64,000 nucleotides of DNA from Pogonophryne albipinna (lineage: Eukaryota; Chordata; Actinopteri; Perciformes; Artedidraconidae). Below the pieces are notes generated by a model. That model did not search any database, was not told where the DNA came from, and worked only from the letters and a program-made list of their open reading frames with translations. Position numbers and translations under genes: made by a program. The first letter of the stretch is position 1. The number at the start of each line of letters is the position of its first letter. The stretch covers positions 11,172,494-11,236,493 of the forward strand of contig CM053256.1 of assembly GCA_028583405.1 (NCBI GenBank), given 5' to 3'. Below are positions 1-10,853 of this stretch, in pieces.

Positions 1-195
1 AATCTACGTGCCTGTAATGCACCTTCTACAATGGTTGAATGATATCAATTTACGTAACACTTGTGCTCAAAGCAGATTTGTATGTCAAAAGCTTGTCTTT
101 GTAATGATTAGAGCCTATTACACAATAATGACTTCTTTGTTTATATTGTAAATATGTGAATCTGCGATTATCTAACCGTTTTTTCTCTCTTCTAG

Positions 196-453
196 TCCAA
201 GCTGGGATACCTGACGGTGTTCTTCTGTACTTTTCACACTTACCTGTACGGCTGGGACAGGTTCCTTCATTCCTATTCGTACAAATGGTTCACTCCTCCA
301 GGCTACCTCCTATCTCTGGTGGTGCCCTCTGTGTTGATTGTGCTCAAGCTGCTGCTCCTCCTACCCTGTGTGGACCGCAGCCTCACACGCATTCGACAGG
401 GCTGGGAGAGAACGGATCCAGAGGACAGCAGTGTGAAAGCTCTGCTAACGTAG
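196..453 (+). CDS. steap4: STEAP4-like metalloreductase, last coding exon (5' partial)
   Basis: This is the terminal coding exon of a STEAP-family six-transmembrane metalloreductase; earlier exons lie left of the window. A polypyrimidine tract and AG at 194-195 precede the exon, which reads SKLGYLTVFFCTFHTYLYGW (start of the exon) and ends RIRQGWER plus a short tail and TAG at 451-453. It contains a heme-ligand-type His in the CTFHTYLYGW motif, a WFTPPGY turn and a final membrane helix ending [20 protein letters not shown]. These match the STEAP4 C terminus. STEAP4 reduces Fe3+ and Cu2+ with NADPH through FAD and heme at plasma and endosomal membranes. The exon is 258 nt, exactly the length of the last exon of the minus-strand copy at 41411-41668, so the two are paralogues. 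Confidence 0.9.
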   Translation, partial: SKLGYLTVFFCTFHTYLYGWDRFLHSYSYKWFTPPGYLLSLVVPSVLIVLKLLLLLPCVDRSLTRIRQGWERTDPEDSSVKALLT

Positions 454-1045
454 AGACCATCACAATAACAGACGCAAAAAAATTGGAATTGAGAAAAACA
501 CAAAGAGATCACAGTGAAATGCCTTTCAAAGCGTTATCATTAGGTAATCCTGGCACATTGTTCTGGAGGTTATAGATCCAAGCCTGTACAATTGAAACTA
601 TTGTTCTGCTTATGATTGAAACTCCTTTCAGTCTCTCTTGATGTGATCATCTTGAAATTGCTCCAATTTGTTCACATAGTTTCTCAATAGCACTGTGAAT
701 GCTTTCATTAGTTAAACAAATACCTTGAACACTAGATAATCACAGACACACATAAAAGCAGCCTTGCAACAGAGAGTTAAATGTTTTTATGACACCCGTG
801 TACAGGGAAAGGGTCCAACTTTGTTGTTTATCACCCTTACATCAGCAGCAACACGTTTCACTTTAATTATTATACTTCATACAATACATTCTATCAACCT
901 TCATCTCGAGTTTTTGGCCAGTTATGTATATCGGATTGACTTTGTATCTTTTTTGTATATTTGAATTGTTGGATCTATTGTTATTTTGTATTAATGTTTC
1001 TATATGTCAACTGTAACCACATTTTAATAAACTGTGTAACCCAAC
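454..1045 (+). other. 3' UTR and poly(A) signal of the left STEAP4-like gene
   Basis: No frame stays open after the TAG at 451-453. An AATAAA hexamer lies at 1026-1031 in an AT-rich context and is followed by a T/GT-rich stretch, as expected for a cleavage and polyadenylation site. The transcript end is therefore placed near 1045. This is inferred from the signal only. Confidence 0.5.
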
Positions 1046-2673
1046 AATGTTGTTTTTCTCTCTTTCTCCCTCCTGTATGTACCTAACATAACCCGTTAGC
1101 AGATTTAGACTTATACCTTTTGTCTCTCTGCAGCAGAAAGGTGACTATTCTCAGCAGTTCAAGTTTAGCCATTCATCTCGGCGTTATTTATTATTATATT
1201 TACAGGTCAAGACACTTGAGGACTGAACAAGAAGGGGCGTGACTCCAACTGTCATATACCCCAGGTAGTGACATCACAATCATGTGCTACAGCGCTACAC
1301 AATGAACACAGTAGTAGTCGCAGCTACATATACAAACAATATGGTACACAGTATTACATGGAATCATACAATATACAATATACATGTCTCTGTATGTTAT
1401 ACCTCAACAACCTCATTCTGTCTGAAAGCTCACTCAAACTCTGAGGGTTTTCCCCTGCTGACTCGAGTGCGCTCTGTCTAGTCGTCTTGGTCTGATCCCT
1501 CCAGGGTTCGTCCCTCCGGCTGATCTGATGCTGTTCTCCAGGAAACATTCGCTTTGAGCTGCAGGCTTCTCCCCAGTCATTACAGGATCTCATCACATCA
1601 GTAGAGAGAGGAGCGTGCAGACTCCTCCATCACTGAAGTCCTCTGGATACAATATGAAGATGTTACAGTACAGATAGGCCTTTGATGGTGTGGTACATTG
1701 ATTTATTTGAATTGTTCATGAAAGGAGAGAAGAGAGCAGAGAACTGAGGGCTTGCAGTTTTTAGATACACATGATCAAGCATCGATCTATAAAATCGGTA
1801 AAGGGGGCGTGCACCAATATTGAGTATGTTTTCACATTCATGATCAATGCATTCTTAACACAGGGCACAGACACAAACATACATCTGTGATGCAGAAAGA
1901 CGGGAGGGAAAAAAGGGAAAGAAGAAAAGATTCGTTAAGCAAAATATATTTTTTTAATACCGTTTATTCCCCATATAAAAATAATTGAAATTGGAGAAGT
2001 TAATGATAATGATACATGTTGTAAATCTTATTTTAAAGTGCTTTCCCACTAAATGAAATGCCTTCACAGAACCCGGCTGCTATTGGATTTTACAGTGGTA
2101 AGTCAAGTCATGAATTTGACGAGTTTAAAGGGAAAACATTTTTTCAATGATCAGGGTGCAAAGCTGTACCATGATAGAACATTATTGCAAACGTAGGTCA
2201 TTAGATACGTAATTTGGGGCAATATCTTATATCACACTTTTTTAGGCTTTAATCACTAACAGTCTCACAAAAGGTTGTTGTGGCACTTTGGTGATAACGC
2301 ATAGTCAAAGCTGTTTAGATCTCTCCAGAGGGATACATAGGAGACATCTTCCACATGTCAAATTCAACACATGCAGGACCAGGCTTACAGGCTTCTACCT
2401 CGTTTTTCTATCAGTCATAAGATCTATATTTTTAAAAAGTAGATGTTTTAGATGTTTCATTTTGAGATGCACACCCATGTCAGCTTTTTCTCATCTCTCA
2501 CATTTATTTTCCAGCAAATAACTTGCAGCCCATTGATTGTAATAAATAAAGATGTGATCCCAAAAATTATATAGGTCTTTCACCAACATCATTTATTTAA
2601 AAAAAATAACATCATTTTGTAATAAATGATATACAAGTCTGATCTCAAATGTATCTTTCACTCTTATCTTTAG
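1046..2673. other. intergenic, no supported gene
   Basis: AT-rich intergenic sequence between the left STEAP4-like gene and the pentraxin pseudogene. A GC-richer patch at about 1440-1640 holds an 80-codon minus-strand open frame, but it shows no domain, and no splice or poly(A) context supports it. I see nothing else. Confidence 0.4.
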
Positions 2674-2938
2674 ATTTGTCAGATAAAATATTGACCTTCC
2701 CACAACAAACCAACATAAAACTGAATACCTCAAGACAGGATTTCAGTGTTTTAATTGTCTGTCTCAGTTCATAGTTTAAAATTAATGACAGAACCAACAG
2801 AGTCTCCAATTGTGAAAGGGCAGCATGATCATTTATTTTCAATGCCTACAGGTCCATTACAGACCTCAGCAGAAACCACTTTCTTTTCTCTCTGCTTACA
2901 CACCGTGCTGAAAATGTCTCCCTAATCTTCAGGCATGC
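2674..2938 (+). pseudogene. pentraxin pseudogene, two exon fragments
   Basis: Two decayed pentraxin exons remain in order. The first, 2674-2767 after a TTTAG acceptor, reads DLSDKILTFPQQTN and later IVCLS, matching exon 3 of the intact genes (DLSGKMFTFPQQTN...TVC). It has lost a few codons in the middle, and its donor is TT instead of GT right after CTCAG. The second, from 2852 after a CCTACAG acceptor, reads SITDLSRNHFLFSL and then loses similarity near the residues equivalent to the first calcium loop, with a TGA at about 2935-2938. The signal exon, the rest of exon 4 and exon 5 are absent. It is a dead member of the array at the edge next to the left STEAP4 gene. Confidence 0.75.
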
Positions 2939-3560
2939 CACTGTATGAGTAGTGCTCCTGAAGGCAACTCAAGGCCTGACTCCTCCCCCAAACACCCCCC
3001 TCATTAGAGCAGGGTATAAAAGGCACCTGGGTCCCTTGGCTCTCCTTTCATGGTCGGTGGTACAGATGCAGCATAACTAAAATGTAGGATACTTTGTCTC
3101 GTTTCTTCTAGTATTTTATGCTTACTTGCTGCTTCCTTGCAGATTCCTGAAGCTCAGCAAGGTTCTAAAACCTCATCCTGTGGTGAGTAGGGCAGAACCT
3201 GAATTGTTTTTATGCCACATGGAGAGCCATTTGTAACCTTCATTTAATTATTGCTTTTAGGTTCACCTGCTGCTGTTTTGTTCTCTTGACTTAGTTATTT
3301 TTGTTTATGTCGTTAACAAATTTGGTTTTGCTTAGTTTTGCATTTGTCTTACACTTATACTTTTCCTGTTTATCAGTACTTAACCAACTGGGATCATTTT
3401 TGTTTAACCTTGTTTCAGTCGTTTGTTTTTATTTTTAGTCAAGCTGATTGCCGGTCATTGGGGGGGGGCTAGTCACCCTCACGGTTTGTTGTGGTGAAGA
3501 GCACCGGGGAGCACGCGTGAGTGACCTGTTTGCTGTGTGTGGTTTGCTGTGACTGCACCA
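2939..3560. other. intergenic with an orphan promoter-like segment
   Basis: A good TATA box (TATAAAAGG at about 3016-3024) is followed about 170 bp later by a GT donor (CTGTG then GTGAGT near 3181) and a possible acceptor (TTTTTAG near 3438). No open frame follows. It could be the promoter end of a transposable element or a lost gene. Confidence 0.25.
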
Positions 3561-3563
3561 GAG

Positions 3564-3830
3564 GCCTGTACTACGAAGCCGGTTCAACCTAACCTGGATA
3601 TGTTTGAGTTAGCCGGTTGGCCTAATCCAAAACACACGCACTCTCGCTAAACGGTCGTACGACGCGGATTATCAAGTGGATTGCTCAAACCAGCCGTGTC
3701 CTATAGTTGGGTGCGTGTTCACATGAAAGGGGTGGTATTTGGAGCATTCGACCAATCACAAACATGGACAACAGCGCAGCGCGTCATACTTCCTGAATGA
3801 AAAGTCAACTATAATATTAGACATATGAAG
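3564..3830. mobile_element. possible PIF/Harbinger-type element end
   Basis: The segment starts with GGCCTGTACTACGAAGC, which resembles the terminal repeat of fish Harbinger-type MITEs. No matching inverted end was found to the right, so the element would be truncated. The call rests on recall of that family only. Confidence 0.3.
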
Positions 3831-4839
3831 AAGTTAACCTGTTAAGCCCCAAGCCTGTTTTTCAGGTCTCAGGCTCGAAAATGACATTTCCAGAACAAAT
3901 GACCATATAACTACACTTCTAAAAGGGGAAAATTAATAATATTTTTTCTCAAAGTAATGATAAACCTGTGAGTTGGATGTAGAACATTCAGAATCAATAT
4001 AGATGTTTTTTATTTTAAAGAAAAATCAGATTGAACATAGTAAAAAACTGTAAATGATAGTGTCCGTCCAAAAATTCTTTTTTACTTATAGTGAAAACTA
4101 CCCTTGGATGATGGGTTAGTAGACTAAAAGCTTTAGGAATCCAAAGTACAACATATAATACATACCCTGTATCAAGGTTGATGCAAAACAAGTGCAATTT
4201 GACCTTTTTAGAGAGGTTTAGCAAAGGAAACTCCACCGGGGTCATTTGGGTGGAAATGGGCATTTTTGCCGTTTCTCTGGAACCCATTGGTCGATTTTGA
4301 TGATTGACATATCTTTTTAACCAATGAATAGAGCAAATAGAATCAAAGGGGAATTTCCACATACACACCAACGTTACCATTGAGAAGTGGGGGCTATGCG
4401 CACGCAGTTTGCCAAAAGCGAAACCTATCTTACGCTCTGAAATCTGAAAACTTAAAACTAGGTTTATTGCTGATGGCTTATCAGAAATCATTTCAAAGTG
4501 ACACAGACACATTGGATTAACCTTCAGCAACGTTTTTATCGTTTTAATGCCATTGAAGACCAATTTTGATCAGACAACAACAGAGGTAAGACATATTGCC
4601 GTGTTTGCTACCTAATGCCACGTGTTGTGATGTCTGTTTTTGTTTCTAATGTCACAAGTTCTGATCATGGAGTGATGCTATAGATACCTATCGATTCTGT
4701 GTATTCTCACGATGCTTATCGATATGTTAAATGTGCAGTTACGATAAGTAATAAGGGTATTATACCGTGAGTTCTGTGCTAACGGCGTTAGCATTTTTTC
4801 GCTCAGGGCTAATTCATGTCTGCTTTTCTGTGGCGGCGC
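3831..4839. other. non-coding, probable old interspersed repeat
   Basis: AT-rich sequence. A 182-codon minus-strand open frame at 4563-4015 shows no domain, low-complexity hydrophobic composition and no homology I recognise, so it is not called as a gene. The stretch beginning near 3838 looks like an old repeat, but its ends are not resolved. Confidence 0.3.
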
Positions 4840-4915
4840 TCATGCCAGGAGCACCTGCCCCCACAACCCAACCACACCAGCAGATTAGCTAGAACGGTAC
4901 CTCAGCACACCCGTT

Positions 4916-5515
4916 ATGGTAAATGACCTAGCTACTGCATTACAAAATCATCCAGATAGACAGCTTGTACTTTCTCAACAATGGCTTCACTCACGGTTTC
5001 CACCCAGGTACAGTATAGAAATACTCCCTAACAAATCTCACATCTGCCACAACCGTCAGTCCGCTTTAAAAGAACCTCACACTGTCGACATCTTACTGGC
5101 TAAAGAAATCAAAGAAGGATTCATGATAGGCCCATTCGATAATCCTCCCTTTCCTGTGTTTCGCATCAGTCCAATAGGTATCTCTACTCGGAAATACTTC
5201 GGAAAAAAGAGGTTCATTATAGACCAGTCTTCTCCACACGGCTCAACCATCTCGAGCATTGATAGCGTCATTCTAAGCCCTGATTTTTCGATGCAATATG
5301 CAAACATCGAGCACAACCTCACCCTCATCCGCTCAGCAGATCGAGGAGCATGGCTCTCTAAAGCAGACATCACCAGTGCATTCAAAATATTGCCTATTCC
5401 CCCAGACTTCTGGCATTTCTTCGGAGTGTACTGGAAGGGAGCCTACTACTTCTCAGTACGTCTCACATTTGGCAGTCCCAAAATGTTCGATCCTCTTTCA
5501 GAAGCTCTGTGCTGG
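4916..5515 (+). pseudogene. DIRS-type reverse transcriptase, N-terminal part
   Basis: About 200 codons stay open here. Recognisable blocks are KKRFIIDQSSPHGSTISSID (primer-grip side), WLSKADITSAFKILPI (palm motif A with the first catalytic Asp) and GAYYFSVRLTFGSPKMFDPL (motif B region), ending SEALCW just before the inserted DNA. The order and spacing fit reverse transcriptases of fish DIRS elements. The catalytic DD block lies 870 bp further on, beyond an insert, so no functional enzyme can be made. Confidence 0.7.
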
Positions 5516-6340
5516 TATAACAGACAGGCCTGCTAACATTGAATTTATCTAAAAGGTTCGGATTCCTGGCCACACCAACACAGCGAGAATGATACCAAGA
5601 TAAGTATAAAATTATTTTATTTTTTTACAAAATCACTTTAAAAACACCTCGTTAATAAATATTTAAATAACATACGGTTAAAATAATGTTCAATTCGTCT
5701 AAGCAATAGTTCAGGGTAGATGTTTCAAAATACCAATAGTCCAGCCCACTTAATGACGACCCTCTGGTCATTGAGCCCTCGGTACACAGAAAGGGCACTC
5801 AGGGTAAACCAAATTAACTTCAATGACATAAAACACAAGCTCAATGAGGAGGAAATAATCACTTCCCTTAGCTTGGAGTTCAGCAAGCGTTGAAACAATG
5901 ATGGTTGGAGGCCGCTTCACCAGGGCGAGAGGAGGAAGGTCTGGTTCACCACACGTGGGTCAGTTTGTGGAGGAGCAAGAGGGATCTGATCCGGTCCGAT
6001 CTGCGACAGGGCAAGTTAGCAGCTGTCGAGAAAAAACATTGAGACTTCCAGCAGGTAATCTGGCGTTTTTATAGGTGAGTGGAGTCGACAACTGGCGAAT
6101 GAGATCGGTGATTTTAACTGGGTTCAGGTGTGTCAATTAGCAACGTGTCTGTGTGTCTTTGTCAGGACAGTTCATGGAGGAGGTTAAGGAAGCATACACA
6201 TATTTATACACAACAAGAGTTCATCGCTATGATAGCGCACAACAACATTAAAATCACGATATATAACATGTAACAGTCACAAAAAGGTTTAAACATACAT
6301 CCCACTGTCTTACAAGATGGCTTTATGCACTTTATGACAC
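5516..6340. mobile_element. unidentified insertion inside the DIRS reverse transcriptase
   Basis: About 825 bp interrupt the frame between SEALCW and ILTNNHRL of the reverse transcriptase. The insert has AATAAA-like sequence on its left and, read on the minus strand, a TATA-like box near 6070, which suggests an LTR on the minus strand. Ends beginning TG and finishing CA can be drawn at about 5531 and 6315, but no clean target duplication supports them. It contains no long open frame. A solo LTR is my best guess, held weakly. Confidence 0.35.
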
Positions 6341-6521
6341 TGGATTCTGACAAACAATCACAGACTCCCCTACGTGCTCCATCTGCTCGACGATTTTCTC
6401 GTCATCACTCCACCATCCTCTCCCCCTCGTGATAGGCTTAATACACTCGTACAAAAAAGTTCCAACCTTGGCATCCCTCTGTCCGAAGAAGAGGTCTAGA
6501 ACCTCCATCGAGTTCTTAGGC
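6341..6521 (+). pseudogene. DIRS-type reverse transcriptase, catalytic DD segment
   Basis: The segment encodes LPYVLHLLDDFLVITPP, with the catalytic DD at 6389-6394 (LLDDF at 6383-6397), then SNLGIPLSEE and RTSIEFLG up to the hAT insertion. It is the direct continuation of the piece ending at 5515 and joins the piece beginning at 9373. Confidence 0.7.
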
Positions 6522-8274
6522 CATGGGCGTAGGAAGCATCCTGAATGTGGGGGGGACATTTTTAACGGGGGGTTTGGGGATCCCCTCCACAAAAAAATTA
6601 ATTGATTTCCTTTATTCTGGTGCATTTTAACAGGTGGTTTGATACTTTTATGTGGCTATACTAGCATGAGGAAAATGATGGGTACATTTTGTAATTTCAT
6701 CCAGTAGTAAAGAAAGGAAACATATTTGATTATTAATTCAGAGCCGTCTTTGAATTAATAAAAAGCAGTTTAAATGCCCATTTTTTGTACATTTATATAC
6801 AACAATAAATATTTGTGAGTGCATTGAGAGATATTGTTGTGGAGAGTCATTTATATATAAATCGCAAAATACATTTGTGAACCCTTCTGTGAGCATTTAT
6901 TAATATTGAGACTGATCTGACTCCATACAGATGTTAAGTTCACCTAGGAATGGTATCATTGACTTAAATGTTCAAATAAATGTTGCTCTTCTGTCTATAT
7001 TGGTCATATGATGCCCCCTTGACTGAAATGTTTCCTGTTCAATATCCCCACTGATTTCCTTAACATTCTGGGATGAGAGTCCACATCACAATTTACTCTA
7101 AACTGTCATTTCCCTTTCATCACTCACCTCAGCAATGGACCTCTCTCCACTGTCCCTGTGTTCTGCCTCTGACTCACTCTCAAGCGCCAGATGTCAAGAG
7201 AGGTGGTGAAGTGATCACTATTTATTGAGCAGTATACTCTTTCACATTGAATCATAACAAGTCATACTGAATGTAAATACAACTGACTCTAAAGTAAGTC
7301 CCAGTCTGTGACATTGGACATTTTGAAGACTCAAAGTCCCAAGCAGTAGGTAGAATATTAGCTAGTCTATGTGCACAGAAAATAAATAGTTAACTGAATA
7401 CTGGGATGGAAATTGCCTATAAGCACTCAGTAAAACATAAACACACACAAAAAGCTTCTGAATGATAAGATGTATAATTCAAACTTAATGCACATTACCA
7501 TTTTGAGAGAGAGTACCGAAGTTAAAGAACTCAGAAAATAATCTCTTATCGAACTGAGGCTCCAGTAAAACACACTGACTGCGTCTACATGGACATCATG
7601 GTGTTTACATGAGCACAGAGAGATGGGGTTATTCATGTTCCCTGTTTACATGATAAATACTAGTAACCTGGCATTTCGATGCCTTTTCTCATCTAAACTA
7701 TTCAGTATTTGTATCTCTCTATCATGACATAAAGACGAAACTCCTCTCCAGAATTGAGACGCTTTTGCCGCCGCCGCCATCACTGTTAACTGATTAACTG
7801 CTACCACCTGAAGACTTACTTTCCTCTTCTTTGAAAAAAATGTTCTTATGTCCATGTTGTCTGGGGGAGAAAACATATCAAACCAAGAGATCGTCAGCTT
7901 TGATTTTCGCTGTATTAACAATGTCCTGAACATTTGGTGTGTGTGCCTTACCTCCGCTACCGGCATCGCTTCATACAACATATCTGAGCTGTCCAACTAT
8001 GACAACACTCCTTGAACATGCGCGCGCTATGTGAGAATCTGCCTTGGTACAAAGTAGCAGTGAAAACATGGTACGGAGCTTCATTGATTTGGGCATTCTC
8101 TCAATAAGCAAGTGGAATGGATTTGATAGTGAAGCACTGACACAGCGCCCTACAAAGTGCGCGAGTGGATAGACCAATTCACGGACGAAAAGTGGGGGGT
8201 CTAAACTAAACTAATCATTTGAAAAAGTGGGGGGAGACTTGTCCCACCCTCATATAATGGCTGTGACGCCCATG
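6522..8274. mobile_element. hAT-type DNA transposon, non-autonomous (1753 bp)
   Basis: The ends are CATGGGCGT and its inverse ACGCCCATG. They are flanked by the 8-bp duplication TCTTAGGC at 6514-6521 and 8275-8282, the hallmark of hAT insertion. No transposase frame is visible in the interior. The duplication centre is TA, as reported for the Buster branch of hAT. It is inserted in DIRS element 1. Confidence 0.85.
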
Positions 8275-8287
8275 TCTTAGGCATCAT

Positions 8288-9372
8288 CAGGGTTGGGAGG
8301 GTTACTTTAAATGTAATCAGTTACTGATTACTGAATACATGGCTCTGAAAGTAATACGAATACAGTTACAGTTACGTGTCTTAAAAAAGTAACGTAATCA
8401 GATTACTTTTAGATTACTTTTGGATTACTTTCTTTTTCCATAACAGATGGGTATGTTTTGGTGAACAGGAGACACAAAAAGCAAAAGGAAACTGAACGTG
8501 CTTTTACTGTTTTAATGGCTTATCAAGAGCACAACTGAAACATAACATCTGCAACGATGTAACAACATAATAAACTTGTTGGGGATGCAGTTTGGGATGT
8601 GAGGAGTGAGGGACACGGCTTAGAACGGGCGTGTCGCCTTCTGTCCTGCCAGTGTTGGCAGGACATGAATTATAATGTCGAACTCTGACTTCATTTTAAG
8701 GACATTTCAGCCAGGGGTGTATTTTTGTTTAAGCACCGGATTGGCAAAACAGGAGAGTGTGTGCACCAGTCTGCCTTGATCTATGAATTCATGTCCGTGA
8801 CACTCACAGTAGCCTATCTGCTGCCCACAGCTGTTTTATAGAAGGAAAATCTCCTTCACTTCATGAAATCTCTGCAGCGCCAGGAGGCAGCGGGAGGGTT
8901 AACTCAGCCTCTGAGAAGACGAGCGTGCCGTGCCTTTCACGCACCGCCTTCACTGTGTTTACCTTCAGAATCATTAGAAAGGCTAAAGAGCGGTGTGGCT
9001 GATGTGTTTCACACACACACACACACACACACACAGACGCGCGATTTAAACGCAGACTTTTGTTCCTCCATATTTCGTTGTTATCGTTTCATTGAGCGGA
9101 CCCGCCCCTTTTTTTTCAAACTCTTCCTTTTTTTGGATCATCGCTGTGATGATTCGGCTGTACCTTTAATAATGAATATTAAATGTTGTGAGGAAATCTT
9201 TCCACCAATAATTCCAATAAGTAATCCAAAATGTATTCACTTCAGGTTTACGAAAGTAACTGTAATCAGGTTACTCGTTTTTCAAATGTAACGCGAGCTG
9301 AATACAGTTACTTGATTTTTGTATTCTGATTACGTAACGCCGTTACATGTATTCCGTTACAACCCAACCCTG
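8288..9372. mobile_element. hAT-type element of the CAGGGTTGGG family (1085 bp)
   Basis: The ends are CAGGGTTGGG and CCCAACCCTG. They are flanked by GGCATCAT at 8280-8287 and 9373-9380. Subterminal sequence is rich in GTAATC/TTAC motifs. A second copy in the opposite orientation is at 34879-35790. No transposase is visible; the 142-codon open frame inside is not coding. A short (CA)n tract lies at 9010-9034. Confidence 0.88.
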
Positions 9373-9854
9373 GGCATCATCCTGGACTCGATGTACTTTC
9401 AGGCTTCTCTACCCTCGCAGAAAACGCATCACTCTTCTCCTGTCCAATTACATGCAGGCACACAGATGCACGAAACGTCACCCGTTAGCCCTCCTCGGCC
9501 ACCTAAATTACGCCATTCGCATAATACCACGAGCAAAACCTTTCTTGTCAAACCTGCTGAACAAAGCTGCCTCCGTCCCCTCCATCAACGATCGATACAT
9601 TTTTAGACAATGCATGCAAAATGGAAATGCATCTCTGGTAAGATTTGTTGTCTCCATGGAATGGCATCTCCTTCTTTTATGACAAATTCAACAATAAACC
9701 TGAGGATATTCAACTCTTCACGGATGCAGCTCCCTCCATAGGTTTTGGCCGCAACTATGCAGGGAGATGGTTCTCTTCCGCCTGTTACCCAGAGTTCATA
9801 GCTCTCAATTCACCTCTCGCCTCAACTCCTATCTCAGCCCATACCAGCCTCTAA
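9373..9854 (+). pseudogene. DIRS-type reverse transcriptase/RNase H remnant
   Basis: After the hAT the host frame resumes with ILDSMYFQASLPSQK. It shifts frame and continues as LLGHLNYAIRIIPRAKPFLS, the connection region typical of DIRS polymerases. It shifts again to DIQLFTDAAPSIGFG, an RNase H-like core with FTDAA, followed by GRWFSSACYPEF. At least two frameshifts separate these blocks. Confidence 0.65.
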
Positions 9855-9879
9855 CAAAATAACTCAGCGTCAGGTACAC

Positions 9880-10200
9880 TGGCCACGCAACGCCTGAAAC
9901 ATCCACTCTTTCTCACCCGAACAGGAAAAAAGGCCACACGTTTGTTGTTCCAGAAACACTTTCAAAACATTCTGCGTATATTGGGGATATTCTCAGAACA
10001 TTATTCGAGCCATTCCTACCGCATTGGCGCAGCAGTCCACAGCAGCGAGACATATCCGATCAAACCATCCAGGTCCTCGGTCGCTGGTCATCCCAAGCAT
10101 ATTGTACATTGTATTTTTGTAACTCTGGCACAACAATTTCCTTCGAGAGTAAATCAAGTCTTATCTTATCATAACACTTTTACATCTGCAATAATCTAAA
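9880..10200 (+). pseudogene. DIRS-type tyrosine recombinase remnant
   Basis: Pieces of a tyrosine recombinase C-terminal domain are visible. HSYRIGAA holds the His-x-x-Arg catalytic pair, and in another frame QTIQVLGRWSSQAYCT holds the terminal catalytic Tyr. A frameshift separates the two. This enzyme replaces the integrase in DIRS elements and confirms the element class. Confidence 0.7.
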
Positions 10201-10600
10201 CAATCTCAGACATGCACACGCTCAACTAAGCTCCATTTAATCAGACTCTTTTGGGGCCCGTAATCAGCCCGAGCGAAATCATGCCGGAGATGGAACCCCC
10301 ATTCTGAGTCTCCCTCTGCAAAGACCATAGCACATCCTCCCAGACCAGGCCAACATACCTACAAAATAGTCTCATGTCGGTCACTTCAGGTTTATAGAGA
10401 ACCCTATGATAATGTGCATTCACATTATAACTATTTCAACATGAAAACTTTAAATTCTGTTGATTCAGCGAAAAGCGCACTGTTTATGGGATAACGCCTT
10501 TTTACATTACAAGATACTCAGGCCAAAAAAAGCAGAAGTAGATTAAGGAAGGAAACACAGATACAGAGACAGAAATGGGGAAGCACAGAGTGCACAAAAC
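10201..10600. other. DIRS 3' flank and gap before pentraxin gene 1
   Basis: No coding signal is seen. The sequence up to about 10430 probably belongs to the DIRS 3' non-coding end; I found no inverted terminal repeat to prove it. Confidence 0.3.
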
Positions 10601-10604
10601 TCAG

Positions 10605-10648
10605 AATCGTACTCAAGCTGAACACAACATCAAGACACAGATTTAAAG
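10605..10648 (+). promoter_or_regulatory. pentraxin gene 1 core promoter and non-coding exon 1
   Basis: The segment ends GATTTAAAG followed by GTAAGATT. It aligns with the non-coding first exons of gene 2 (ends GATTGAAG/GTAAGATC) and gene 3 (ends ACTTAAAG/GTAAGATC). The TATA position about 50-55 bp upstream is weak here (ACAAAACTCA), whereas genes 2 and 3 have TATAAAACTCA. The exact transcription start is not visible. Confidence 0.5.
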
Positions 10649-10853
10649 GTAAGATTGGCATAAGAATTTACATTTTCTATTACATGTAAACTTTTTTTTC
10701 GATAACCTCCAACTTTGTTTGTGTGAGCAGTCCAAGGTAATCCAGATGGAAATACTTGGTCGTTTTTGGAAGACACTATCAACTCAAAAGTGCTCTTTTA
10801 TTAGGAACAAAAAACAATGTGTTTTTTCATGATGTCTTTTGTCTTTTAATTAG

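Larger units (their letters stand above)
4840..10200 (+). mobile_element. DIRS-type retroelement 1, decayed and interrupted
   Basis: Plus-strand remains of a retrotransposon with DIRS-type gene order. Reverse transcriptase pieces lie at 4916-5515, 6341-6521 and from 9373; an RNase H-like piece is at 9645-9854; tyrosine recombinase pieces are at 9880-10200. The coding line is cut by an unidentified insert (about 5516-6340) and two hAT elements (6522-8274, 8288-9372). Across the two hATs the host frame resumes: the sequence before 6522 encodes RTSIEFLGI and that after 9372 continues with ILDSMYFQ. Several frameshifts and stops show it is dead. Outer termini could not be fixed, so the ends are approximate. 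Confidence 0.75.

Noticed and set aside
1354..1596. 80-codon minus-strand open frame in a GC-richer patch
   Set aside because: The composition is protein-like, but no neighbouring exon, start context or poly(A) signal was found. Not enough to call a gene.
2645..2842. Minus-strand open frame over the pentraxin pseudogene
   Set aside because: The plus strand carries clear pentraxin exon sequence here, so the minus frame is its shadow.
4015..4563. 182-codon minus-strand open frame
   Set aside because: No domain, hydrophobic low-information composition, no promoter or splice context, and it lies in repeat-like DNA. Open by chance is likely.
8863..9291. 142-codon plus-strand frame inside the CAGGGTTGGG hAT
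   Set aside because: No transposase motif, it contains a CA tract, and it is not shared as an open frame by the other copy.
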